Source: an uncultured Clostridia bacterium
GTDB lineage: Bacteria; Bacillota; Clostridia; TANB77; CAG-508
Direction: 5' to 3'
DNA: 62,698 nt
Assembly: GCA_934167495.1 (NCBI GenBank)
Contig: CAKPKP010000011.1
Coordinates: 1-62,698, forward strand
Shown: positions 55,217 through 62,698 of the stretch, one piece after another
Layout of the letters: every line of letters begins with the position of its first letter
How positions within the stretch are numbered: position 1 is the stretch's first letter
Position numbers and translations under genes: made by a program
Notes under the pieces: model-generated
The model's database searches: none
Told to the model about the DNA's origin: nothing
What the model saw: the letters and a program-made list of their open reading frames with translations, nothing else

Positions 55217-55714
55217 ATGAAATCATTAGAAGATGTGATTGTCGATAAAATTTGTGATTTAACGAATTATATGCTATCAAAAATTATAAAACCAGATATT
55301 TGTGTGGAGAATGTAAGAGAAATTAATTCAAAAATGATACATACTTTGAAAGAACAATATGGAATAGAAGGTGTAATACTAGATGTTGATGAAACTATAA
55401 GAAAGGATTTAAATAAAATTCCATCTTGCAATAAAAAGTGGATTGAGAGTTTAAAGGGAGAGTTAAAGGTTATAATTGTTACTAATGGAAGCGATAAAGA
55501 TGTAGAGGATTTTTTTAGAGCAAGGGATATTGATTATATAGGCTTTGCACACAAACCATTAAAGAAAAATTTTATGAAGGCGTGTGAGAAAATGAATTTG
55601 CCTCCGGATAAAGTGCTAGTTGTTGGTGATAGAGTCTTTGATGATATTTATGGAGGAAAAAGAAATAATATGAGGACTGCTTTGGTTAAGAGTGTAGAGG
55701 AAGATGAAAGGTAA
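55217..55714 (+). CDS. YqeG-type HAD phosphatase
   Basis: A 165-aa HAD-superfamily (subclass IIIA) hydrolase of the YqeG type. The motifs are in order: VILDVDETI (motif I, nucleophile Asp), IIVTNGS (motif II), KPLKKNFMKAC (motif III lysine) and VVGDRVFDDIYGGKRNNM (motif IV). In the family the substrate is uncertain; related proteins act on phosphatidylglycerophosphate in plants and yeast. The start is uncertain: ATG 55217 has only a weak AAAGG, and an in-frame TTG at 55187 has none. The DUF898 gene lies just upstream without an intervening terminator. Confidence 0.85.
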   Translation: MKSLEDVIVDKICDLTNYMLSKIIKPDICVENVREINSKMIHTLKEQYGIEGVILDVDETIRKDLNKIPSCNKKWIESLKGELKVIIVTNGSDKDVEDFFRARDIDYIGFAHKPLKKNFMKACEKMNLPPDKVLVVGDRVFDDIYGGKRNNMRTALVKSVEEDER

Positions 55715-55849
55715 AGTTTAATTTTTATAGATTGTTATATAAATGTTTAAGTATGGATAATAAAATTTTAAGAAGTGTTTTGGTGAAAGGATTATTATAA
55801 CCCGAATACTGTAGATTTGAATCAATATTATGAAAATACAATAAAATGA

Positions 55850-55945
55850 AGCATTTGCTGGATTTGACAGGTGCTTTTTTAGTGCGCTTTTGAGTGAAAT
55901 TGTCACACTTTGGTCACAGTTAGGGCGAGGTGTGACTGAGTTAGA
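55850..55945. other. Gap with repeated TGTGAC/GTCACA motifs
   Basis: The 305-base gap between the YqeG gene and the methyltransferase has no credible gene. About 55899-55938 holds GTCACAC, GTCACAG and an inverted GTGTGAC, in a patch less AT-rich than its surroundings. It could be a degraded mobile-element end or a regulator binding site; I cannot decide. Confidence 0.35.
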
Positions 55946-55966
55946 CAAATTTTAATAATGAATTTG

Positions 55967-55995
55967 TTGGAATTATGCACAGGGAGTGGTATAAT
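55967..55995 (+). promoter_or_regulatory. Promoter of methyltransferase-ASCH pair
   Basis: TTGGAA (55967-55972), a 17-base spacer and TATAAT (55990-55995). Confidence 0.65.
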
Positions 55996-56019
55996 TGGGG
56001 AAAATGAGAGGAGAATTTT

Positions 56020-56601
56020 ATGAAAAATATTGAAAAATATTATGATAATACAGAATCAGAAAAGCCTAGAAAAAATGTGCAATACTTTGGTGAAAAAGAA
56101 AAATATAATCCAGGTAAAGCAATTGAACTAGGTTGTGGTGCTGGAAATGATACAGTATATTTAATTAAAAATAATTGGAATGTACTTGCAATTGATAGAG
56201 AAGATGTTAAAGAAAGAATTGCTAAAAGATTGAATGATGAAGAACGAGAAAAATTTAGATTTCAAAAACAAGATTTTGAAAGTATTGAATTAGAAAAAAG
56301 CAATTTAATTGTAGCTAATTACTGTTTATCATTTTGCAATAAAAATAATTTTAAAGAATTATGGAATAAGATAAATGACAGCATTTTAAAAGATGGATAT
56401 TTTGTTGGTAATTTCTTTGGAAATAACGATGAATGGAAAAATACAAAAGAAGAAATGACATTTCTAACAAAAGAGCAGGTAATAGAATTATTTAAAAATT
56501 TTGACATTATAGAATTTAAAGAAATTGAAAAAGATGCAATTACAGGGCTAGGTAAGATGAAACATTGGCACATATTTGATGTGATAGCAAAGAAAAGATA
56601 G
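56020..56601 (+). CDS. Class I SAM-dependent methyltransferase (TehB-like)
   Basis: A 193-aa cytosolic methyltransferase with a Rossmann-type SAM-binding fold. Motif I is AIELGCGAGNDTVYL (about 34-48), the acidic end of strand 2 is VLAIDRED (about 54-61), and IVANYCLSFC (about 96-105) corresponds to motif IV. The compact length and layout recall TehB-like small-molecule methyltransferases; the substrate is not evident. AGAGGAGA precedes ATG 56020. The ASCH gene follows after 8 bases, so the pair is one operon. Confidence 0.85.
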   Translation: MKNIEKYYDNTESEKPRKNVQYFGEKEKYNPGKAIELGCGAGNDTVYLIKNNWNVLAIDREDVKERIAKRLNDEEREKFRFQKQDFESIELEKSNLIVANYCLSFCNKNNFKELWNKINDSILKDGYFVGNFFGNNDEWKNTKEEMTFLTKEQVIELFKNFDIIEFKEIEKDAITGLGKMKHWHIFDVIAKKR

Positions 56602-56609
56602 GAGAAAAT

Positions 56610-56993
56610 ATGAAAGTATTAACAATAAAGCAACCATGGGCAACATTAATAATGCAGGGCAATAAAAGATTCGAATTTAGAAGTTGGCAAACTAAATATA
56701 GAGGAGATTTACTAATACATGCAGGAAAAGGTATAGATAAGGAAGCAATGAAAAGATTAGAAAAATATATTCCAAAAGATATGCCAACTGGAAAGATATT
56801 AGGAAAAGTAACATTAGTAGATTGTGTGAAAATGTCACCAAAATTTAAAGAGCTGTTGCTAAAAGAGAATAAAGATATATACACAGATAGTTCTTTTAAA
56901 GAAAATTATGGTTGGCAGCTAGAAGATGTAGAAATATTTGATGAGCCAATAGAGGCAAAAGGCAAATTGAGTTTGTGGGAATATAATTTATAG
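56610..56993 (+). CDS. ASCH-domain protein
   Basis: A 127-aa protein with the ASCH fold, related to PUA domains and thought to bind RNA; one family member (YqfB) hydrolyses N4-acetylcytidine. The N-terminal signature KVLTIKQPWATLIMQGNKRFEFRSW carries the conserved Lys and Glu, followed by YRGDLLIHAGKG and GKVTLVDC. It follows the methyltransferase by 8 bases with an AGGAGAA ribosome site, suggesting a two-gene nucleotide- or RNA-modification unit, which is inference. Confidence 0.88.
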   Translation: MKVLTIKQPWATLIMQGNKRFEFRSWQTKYRGDLLIHAGKGIDKEAMKRLEKYIPKDMPTGKILGKVTLVDCVKMSPKFKELLLKENKDIYTDSSFKENYGWQLEDVEIFDEPIEAKGKLSLWEYNL

Positions 56994-57066
56994 GAAAGTA
57001 GTATCTGACAAGGGAATATTTACAGGATTTAAGAAAGAAAAATGGAATATATCAAAGTAGAAGTAT

Positions 57067-57099
57067 AGTAATTACCAATAAGGTAGTTACTATTTTTTT
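57067..57099 (+). terminator. Terminator of the methyltransferase-ASCH operon
   Basis: AGTAATTACC (57067-57076) pairs with GGTAGTTACT (57082-57091, one G-U), followed by ATTTTTTT. Confidence 0.88.
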
Positions 57100-57156
57100 C
57101 TGTGATAATCGGTAGATATTATCGGTAAGAATTGAAAGATAAATAAAAATTATATA

Positions 57157-57242
57157 CCGAAAAATATAAAGACTACCCCCACCTCTAATCTCTATAAAGT
57201 AAAAAGGGGGAACGGCGAGGGGAGTCGTGTTAAAACTTTCGG
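57157..57242. repeat. Nested, GC-rich inverted repeat
   Basis: Two nested pairings enclose one another: CCGAAA (57157-57162) with TTTCGG (57237-57242), and GACT-CCCC (57171-57179, one extra base) with GGGGAGTC (57219-57226). A competing CCCCC (57176-57180) and GGGGG (57206-57210) lies inside. The patch is far more GC-rich than its surroundings, so it may be a small mobile-element remnant or a structured RNA. No gene lies between 56994 and 57266. Confidence 0.5.
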
Positions 57243-57266
57243 AAAATACATAGGGGAGAGGGAAAA

Positions 57267-57539
57267 TTATTTTTCCGAGAGTGCTTCCAACAGTAAAGAT
57301 ATAGCTAATGAAAAACCTTCAACAAAGGACTCTTCAACTTCAATGTCAGACAATTCATTCATACAATTTAATACATTATCAATTCGAGAAAAAGTTTCTT
57401 TATCAACCAAATGCATTAGTTCTTCTTGAAGTGATGTGCATTTTGATAATGTTTTAGAATATTTAGAATTTTCAACAATTGGCTTTTCAATACAAGTGTA
57501 ATCTCCATTATATAGAGATTTTATTGTTTTTGCATTCAT
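57267..57539 (-). CDS. DUF6809-like small protein
   Basis: A 90-aa helical protein. The N-terminal SLYNGDYTCIEKP and C-terminal EESFVEGFSLAISLLLEALSE pattern recall the DUF6809 family, small clostridial proteins of unknown role often found among accessory genes. I make this match by pattern memory, not by search. Its minus-strand start at 57539 is preceded by a modest purine stretch (GGAAGTGAAAAT). It is convergent to the ASCH operon and divergent from hsdR. Confidence 0.7.
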   Translation of the reverse strand: MNAKTIKSLYNGDYTCIEKPIVENSKYSKTLSKCTSLQEELMHLVDKETFSRIDNVLNCMNELSDIEVEESFVEGFSLAISLLLEALSEK

Positions 57540-57658
57540 ATTTTCACTTCCAGTTGGTTGTGTATTTAAGCTTAAATATTATGAAATATTAAGTATTATT
57601 TGAAATTAAATATAATTAACAATTATTTACAAAACATACCAAAATCAGGCATATTATA

Positions 57659-57687
57659 TTGTTATTTTTATTACTTTATGATATAAA
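57659..57687 (+). promoter_or_regulatory. Promoter of hsdRM
   Basis: TTGTTA (57659-57664), a 17-base spacer and TATAAA (57682-57687). The ribosome site GGGGG is at 57713-57717. Confidence 0.6.
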
Positions 57688-57724
57688 TATATTGAAAAAG
57701 TATATAAGTTTTGGGGGCTAATAT

Positions 57725-60478
57725 ATGTCTAAAGAATATGAAAGCGAAGCAATGCTTGAAGAAAAATTGATAAAACATTTAGAATTGCTAGGTTATACTA
57801 GGATTAATTTAAAAAATCTAGATGATGTAAAAGAGAATTTTAGAAAACAAGTAAATAAGCATAATATAGACGAATTAAATGGAAAAGAATTATCAGATAG
57901 AGAATTTGATAGACTATATACAATGATTACAGGAAAAGGTGTTTATGCTAGTAGCAAAATTTTAAGAGAAAAACAATGTCTAGAAAGAGATAATGGAGAA
58001 AAAATATATATAGAATTATTTAATACTAGGCAATGGTGCAAAAACATATACCAAGTTTCCAATCAAATAACCAGCATTACAGGAGAAAGAGAAACAAGAT
58101 ATGATGTAACTCTCTTTATTAACGGATTACCACTAATTCAAATAGAATTAAAAGCACGTGGAAAAACATTAAAAGAAGCAGTAAATCAGATTGAAAGGTA
58201 TAGAAGAACTTCATATAAAGAATTATATAAATTTATTCAGATTTATGTTGTAAGTAATGGAGTAAATACAAAATACTTTGCAAATACAGATGGAGAAATA
58301 AATTATGGATATACATTCTTTTGGACGGATGAAGAAAATAACAGAATTAGTAACCTAAGCGAATTTTCAATGTATTTCTTAGAAAAATGTTTTGTTTCTA
58401 AAATGATAGCTAGATATATGGTTATTAATGAAACAGAAAAACAATTAATGGTAATGAGGCCATATCAAGTATATGCTGTGGAAGCACTAGTAAAACAAGC
58501 TTTAGAAACAAATAATAATGGATATATATGGCATACAACTGGTTCAGGAAAAACGTTAACATCATTTAAAGCAAGTCAAATTTTAGCAAACGAACCAGAT
58601 ATTAAGCAAGTCTTTTTCTTAGTAGATAGAAAGGACTTAGATACACAGACATTCGATGAATTCAATAAATTTGAGCCAGGCTCAGTAGACTTTACAAATA
58701 GTACATATAAATTAGTTAAAAATATACAAGATTCAACAAAGCCATTAATCATAACTACTATTCAAAAAATGGCTAATGCTATAAATAGTTCAAGATATTC
58801 AGAATTAATGGAAAAATACAGAGATGAAAAAGTTGTGTTTATTATAGATGAATGTCATAGAAGTCAATTTGGTGATATGCATAAAGCTATAAAAATGCAT
58901 TTTAATAGAGCTCAATATTTTGGATTTACAGGTACACCAAGATTTCCAGAAAATAAAAGTCAAGATGGAAGAACAACAGCAGATATATTTGAAAAATGTT
59001 TACACAAATATTTATTAAAGGATGCAATAAATGATGGAAATGTATTAGGATTTTCAGTAGATTATTATAAAACAATAGATGCTAATTTAGATAATATAGA
59101 TTATGTTGAAGTTAAAGGTATAAACACTGAAGAAGCTTATATGGCTGATGAAAGAATAAACAACATTACTGAAGGAATACTTACAATGCATCCATTAAAA
59201 ACTAATGATATGACATATACTGCTATATTTGCAACTGCTAGTATACCACAATTAGTAAAATATTATGATTGTTTTAAAACTAAAAAAGCAGATTTGAAAA
59301 TAGCAGCAATATTTACATATGGACCAAATGAAGATTATGAAGGAAAAGATGAACTTTCATGTCAAAGTTTAGAAAGAATTATAAATGATTATAATAAAAT
59401 GTTTGATACTAACTATTCAGTAAATACATTTGATGGATATTTTAAAGATGTTTCAAAAAGAGTAAAAAACGCAGAAATAGATATTTTAATTGTAGTAAAT
59501 ATGTTTTTAACTGGATTTGATAGTAAAAAATTAAATACATTGTATGTAGATAAAGCTTTAAAATATCATGATTTAATACAAGCTTTTTCAAGAACAAATA
59601 GAGTAGAAAAAGCAACAAAAACGCAAGGAAATATAGTGAGTTTTAGAACAACGAAAAAAGCGGTAGATAATGCTATAAGGATTTTTTCTGATACAAGTGA
59701 TCCAGATGAAGTTCTATTAAAACCATATGAGTATTATAAAGAAAGATTTATTGAAGTAGCAAAAAAATTAAGAGAAATTGTTCCAACAGTAGAATTTGTA
59801 GATACAATACAATCAGAAGAAGAAAAGAAAAAATTTATTGTTATATTTAGAGAGCTAACTAAAATTTTAATAAAACTTAGAATATTTAGAGAATTTAAAT
59901 TTACGGAAGAAGAAGTTTTTATATCACATCAAGAATATTTAGATTATAAAAGCAAATATTTAGATTTAGCTACAGGCAAAGAAATACAAAATAAGGTTAG
60001 TATATTAAATGATATTGATTTTGAATTAGAATTAATGTATACAGATAAAATAAATGTTGACTATATTTTAAATTTGATGAAATCAATCGATTTAACTGAT
60101 AAAGATCAGACTGATAAAGATATTAAGAAAATTTTAAATAAATTGGAAAATGCAGATAATAAAGACTTAAGATTAAAATCTGATTTGATTAGAGAATTCT
60201 TAAATAAAATTATACCAACTCTTAATGAAAATGACTCGGTTGAAGAAAATTATTATAATTTTATGGATGAACGCCGACACAAAGAAATTGAAGATATTGC
60301 TAAAAAATATGATATCGATGTAAATCTATTAAATGATATTATAGGAGAATATGAATATTCTGGAATTTTAGATACAGGTAAAATAAAAGAAAAAATAGAT
60401 AAGCCTTTGATAGAAAAAGTAAATATAACAAAGTCAATTAAAGAATTTATAGTAAATTTAATAAATAGATTCAAATAG
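57725..60478 (+). CDS. hsdR: Type I restriction enzyme, R (restriction) subunit HsdR
   Basis: HsdR is the motor-nuclease subunit that translocates and cuts unmodified DNA. The 917-aa chain has an N-terminal PD-(D/E)xK-type nuclease (YDVTLFINGLPLIQIELKA, about 125-143, with the Asp and ExK), followed by superfamily 2 helicase motifs: Walker A TTGSGKT (about 271-277), DECHRSQ (about 376-382), GFTGTPRF, then FLTGFDSKKLNTLYVDK and QAFSRTNRV. A C-terminal helical region (about 680-917) would contact HsdM. ATG 57725 follows TTTTGGGGG. hsdM starts 15 bases after its stop. Confidence 0.96.
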   Translation: MSKEYESEAMLEEKLIKHLELLGYTRINLKNLDDVKENFRKQVNKHNIDELNGKELSDREFDRLYTMITGKGVYASSKILREKQCLERDNGEKIYIELFNTRQWCKNIYQVSNQITSITGERETRYDVTLFINGLPLIQIELKARGKTLKEAVNQIERYRRTSYKELYKFIQIYVVSNGVNTKYFANTDGEINYGYTFFWTDEENNRISNLSEFSMYFLEKCFVSKMIARYMVINETEKQLMVMRPYQVYAVEALVKQALETNNNGYIWHTTGSGKTLTSFKASQILANEPDIKQVFFLVDRKDLDTQTFDEFNKFEPGSVDFTNSTYKLVKNIQDSTKPLIITTIQKMANAINSSRYSELMEKYRDEKVVFIIDECHRSQFGDMHKAIKMHFNRAQYFGFTGTPRFPENKSQDGRTTADIFEKCLHKYLLKDAINDGNVLGFSVDYYKTIDANLDNIDYVEVKGINTEEAYMADERINNITEGILTMHPLKTNDMTYTAIFATASIPQLVKYYDCFKTKKADLKIAAIFTYGPNEDYEGKDELSCQSLERIINDYNKMFDTNYSVNTFDGYFKDVSKRVKNAEIDILIVVNMFLTGFDSKKLNTLYVDKALKYHDLIQAFSRTNRVEKATKTQGNIVSFRTTKKAVDNAIRIFSDTSDPDEVLLKPYEYYKERFIEVAKKLREIVPTVEFVDTIQSEEEKKKFIVIFRELTKILIKLRIFREFKFTEEEVFISHQEYLDYKSKYLDLATGKEIQNKVSILNDIDFELELMYTDKINVDYILNLMKSIDLTDKDQTDKDIKKILNKLENADNKDLRLKSDLIREFLNKIIPTLNENDSVEENYYNFMDERRHKEIEDIAKKYDIDVNLLNDIIGEYEYSGILDTGKIKEKIDKPLIEKVNITKSIKEFIVNLINRFK

Positions 60479-60492
60479 AAGGAGAAGGAAAA

Positions 60493-62067
60493 ATGGATGT
60501 AGCAGAAAAACAAAATAAGCAACAATCAGAATTACACTCTAAATTATGGAGTATGGCAAATGATTTAAGAGGAACAATGGATGCTTCTGAATTTAAAAAT
60601 TATATATTAGGATTAATATTTTATAGATTTTTATCAGAAAGATTATTAAGTTACATAGAAGAAAAACTTTTAAATAAAGATAAACTAACATATGAACAAG
60701 CATGGAAAAAAGAAGAATATAGAGAAGCAATAATTGAAGATTTAACAAAAGACAGTGATGTTGGATATGTTATAGAGCCAGAATATTTATTTTCTAATTT
60801 AATAAAATTAATAGAAACAGGTGATTTTGATATATCAATATTACATAAAGCAATTAATAAAGTTTCAGAATCAACACTTGGAAATGCTAGTCAACATGAT
60901 TTTGAAAATTTGTTTGAAGATATGGACTTAAGTTCTTCAAAATTAGGTAGAGGAGAAAAAGAAAAAAGTAAATTAATAGGTACAATTATGCAAAAGATAA
61001 ATGACATAGATTTTGCATTTGAAGATACAGAAATTGATGTTTTAGGAGATGCATATGAATATCTAATAGGACAATTTGCAGCAAGTGCAGGTAAAAAAGC
61101 AGGAGAATACTATACACCACAACAAGTTTCAAATATACTTGCTAAAATAGTAACAATGGAGATTAAAGACTTAAAGAATGTATATGATCCAACTTGTGGT
61201 TCTGGTTCATTATTGTTAAGAGTAGCCAGACAAAAAGATGTAAAAGTAAGTGCATTTTATGGACAAGAAAAGGTTAGTACAACATACAACTTGGCTAGAA
61301 TGAATATGTTACTTCATAGAGTACCTTTTAATAGATTTGACATATATAATGGAGATACTTTAGAAGATCCTTGTGAAGAACATATGAAAATGAGATTTCA
61401 AGCAATAGTTGCAAATCCACCATATTCTGCTCAATGGTCAGCAGACCAAAAATTTCTAAATGATGAGAGATTTAGCAATTATGGAAAATTAGCTCCAAAA
61501 TCAAAAGCAGATTATGCATTTATCCAACATATGATTTATTTACTAGATGATAATGGAACAATAGCAGTAGTATTGCCACATGGAGTATTATTTAGAGGAG
61601 CAAGTGAAGGAACAATTAGAGAATATTTAATAAAAGATAAAAATTACTTGGATGCAATAATAGGATTACCAGCTAATATCTTTTATGGAACTACTATTCC
61701 TACTTGTATATTAGTATTTAAAAAGTGTAGAACAAGTGATAATGTATTATTTATTGATGCATCAAAAGACTTCGAACCTGGAAAAAATCAGAATAGATTA
61801 AGAGACGAAGACGTAGACAAAATTATAAATACATATAAAAATAGGAAAGAAATAGAAAAATATTGTCACTTAGCTACTATGGATGAAATAAAAGAAAATG
61901 ATTATAATTTAAATATATCACGCTATGTAGATACATTTGAAGAGGAAGAAGAAATAGATTTAGATGCTGTTCAAGTAGAATTAGAAAAAATAGATGAAGA
62001 AGATAAAAAAGTAACTGAAGAACTTAATAAGTATTTAAGAGAGTTGGGATTAAAAGAATTGAAATAA
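60493..62067 (+). CDS. hsdM: Type I restriction enzyme, M (methylase) subunit HsdM
   Basis: HsdM is the SAM-dependent N6-adenine methylase subunit. The 524-aa protein has an N-terminal HsdM helical domain (about 5-150), the AGEYYTPQQV segment (about 200-209), SAM motif I DPTCGSGSLLLR (about 232-243) and the catalytic motif IV NPPY (about 308-311). The ribosome site GGAGAAGG precedes ATG 60493. It is co-transcribed with hsdR. No hsdS follows on the same strand; the gap contains a bidirectional terminator and the facing partial hsdS. Confidence 0.96.
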   Translation: MDVAEKQNKQQSELHSKLWSMANDLRGTMDASEFKNYILGLIFYRFLSERLLSYIEEKLLNKDKLTYEQAWKKEEYREAIIEDLTKDSDVGYVIEPEYLFSNLIKLIETGDFDISILHKAINKVSESTLGNASQHDFENLFEDMDLSSSKLGRGEKEKSKLIGTIMQKINDIDFAFEDTEIDVLGDAYEYLIGQFAASAGKKAGEYYTPQQVSNILAKIVTMEIKDLKNVYDPTCGSGSLLLRVARQKDVKVSAFYGQEKVSTTYNLARMNMLLHRVPFNRFDIYNGDTLEDPCEEHMKMRFQAIVANPPYSAQWSADQKFLNDERFSNYGKLAPKSKADYAFIQHMIYLLDDNGTIAVVLPHGVLFRGASEGTIREYLIKDKNYLDAIIGLPANIFYGTTIPTCILVFKKCRTSDNVLFIDASKDFEPGKNQNRLRDEDVDKIINTYKNRKEIEKYCHLATMDEIKENDYNLNISRYVDTFEEEEEIDLDAVQVELEKIDEEDKKVTEELNKYLRELGLKELK

Positions 62068-62070
62068 TTG

Positions 62071-62102
62071 AAAAGACTACACTTTGAATGGTGTAGTCTT
62101 TT
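62071..62102. terminator. Bidirectional terminator between hsdM and hsdS
   Basis: AAAAGACTACAC (62071-62082) pairs perfectly with GTGTAGTCTTTT (62091-62102), giving a T-run on both strands. The hsdS stop codon overlaps its right arm. Confidence 0.92.
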
Positions 62103-62698
62103 AGATGAACATTTGCTGAAGTAAGGATTTTTTTATAATATGTAATTTATCTAATTTTTTATTTTCTAAATCTAATTTTGTATCAAATTTAATAAGAGTA
62201 GATACTATTTGATTTTGAACTTTCGAAGAAGGAAATATGATAGGCATTTTAGCTAAAGTGTTTAATACAATATATGGAGTATTACCTTCCTTACGTTCAG
62301 CTAAAATTCTTTTAGCTAAAAAAGTATCCAAATAGTATTTTATATAAAGAATATTTTCACTAAATTTATCTAATACATATGTTCTTTGATAAGCATTAAA
62401 CTTTCCTTTATAATAGTGAATATAGCCAACATATGCACCATTTCCAGAAATTAATAATGCTTCGGTATCAAAAGCATATATATTTATACGATAATATTCT
62501 TTAGCACAAGTATAAAATCTATATTCACCATTTAGAGTCATTGCATTTGCATCTAACTTTCCAGTAGTTATATTACATATATCTTCTAATTTTTTTTCAT
62601 AGAAAGTATTAAAACCGAAGAGTTCTTGAATTAGTCCTTTTTTATATATCTTAAGGGCTTCTATTTTTCTCTGTTGTAGTTCTATTTTTTTGTCTAAT
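62101..62698 (-). CDS. hsdS: Type I restriction specificity subunit HsdS, 5'-truncated by window edge
   Basis: The frame runs from the right edge of the window to the stop at 62101, at least 198 codons, with no start in view. The order is that of an HsdS C-terminal half: a helical conserved region at the edge (LDKKIELQQRKIEALKIYKKG), a target-recognition domain beginning KLEDICNITTGKLDANAM, and the closing second helix ENKKLDKLHIIKKSLLQQM. HsdS sets the DNA sequence recognised by HsdR and HsdM. An ATG at 62541 is internal, not the real start. The opposite orientation to hsdRM is typical of invertible or multi-specificity loci, but the other half is out of view. Confidence 0.88.
   Translation of the reverse strand, partial: LDKKIELQQRKIEALKIYKKGLIQELFGFNTFYEKKLEDICNITTGKLDANAMTLNGEYRFYTCAKEYYRINIYAFDTEALLISGNGAYVGYIHYYKGKFNAYQRTYVLDKFSENILYIKYYLDTFLAKRILAERKEGNTPYIVLNTLAKMPIIFPSSKVQNQIVSTLIKFDTKLDLENKKLDKLHIIKKSLLQQMFI

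Noticed and set aside
55718..55948. A 76-codon minus-strand open frame in the gap before the methyltransferase
   Set aside because: There is no ribosome site or family resemblance, and it is explained by the AT-rich gap plus the GTCACA cluster.

Overview
The window is a strongly AT-rich stretch of chromosome from a Gram-positive, endospore-lineage bacterium, most likely an uncultivated gut Clostridia (Bacillota A). The grounds are spoIIE, near-consensus sigma-A promoters, strong purine-rich ribosome sites, comEA, lytR-type and YkvI-type genes, and large Cna/InlB/dockerin-type surface proteins. The exact taxon cannot be read from the sequence.

Layout. 1-300: three 55-bp hairpin-bearing direct repeats, then part of a dispersed intergenic element. 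366-4375: murF, ddl, yqeK and a DnaJ/CbpA-like chaperone. 4388-7523: a three-gene operon of two unrecognised soluble proteins and a VirD4/TraG-like ATPase, under a promoter buried in a perfect palindrome, with no other type IV secretion gene in view. 7805-19238: an operon of two giant anchored surface proteins, the second ending in SPPTG. 19429-21888: spoIIE. 22167-31195: a giant beta-helix protein with a prepilin-like N-terminus, split by one extra base near 27384. 31255-38793: acyl-ACP thioesterase (-), WG-repeat protein, acpS-tatD, a YabE-like G5/3D protein, an HtrA protease, a small DUF6514-like protein and a YkvI-type membrane protein (-). 38942-47296: a small cupin (-), then rpoB and rpoC, without rplKAJL upstream, preceded by a roughly 390-nt structured leader and separated by a hairpin-rich spacer. 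47361-51585: a dockerin/InlB/DUF4214 surface protein, a LytR-CpsA-Psr protein and rsfS. 51652-53670: dacF (-), with an apparent C-terminal frameshift, and comEA. 53699-57270: small accessory genes (XRE regulator, unknown 85-aa protein, an unlisted 44-aa basic protein, DUF898 protein, YqeG-type phosphatase, methyltransferase, ASCH protein) plus a nested inverted repeat. 57267-62698: a DUF6809-like gene (-), then a type I restriction locus with hsdR and hsdM on the plus strand and a partial hsdS running the other way off the edge.

How it fits together. The core is housekeeping: wall precursor synthesis and tailoring (murF, ddl, dacF, lytR), transcription (rpoBC), ribosome silencing (rsfS), lipid carrier activation (acpS) and sporulation (spoIIE). 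Between these blocks sit envelope-display genes and accessory genes. Most transcription units are cleanly delimited by hairpin terminators, and a family of palindromic elements (near 240, 21950, 31200, 36070 and 54510) lies just downstream of several of them. The least explained parts are the solitary VirD4-like operon, the rpoB leader and rpoB-rpoC spacer, the prepilin/beta-helix giant and the small basic 44-aa gene.
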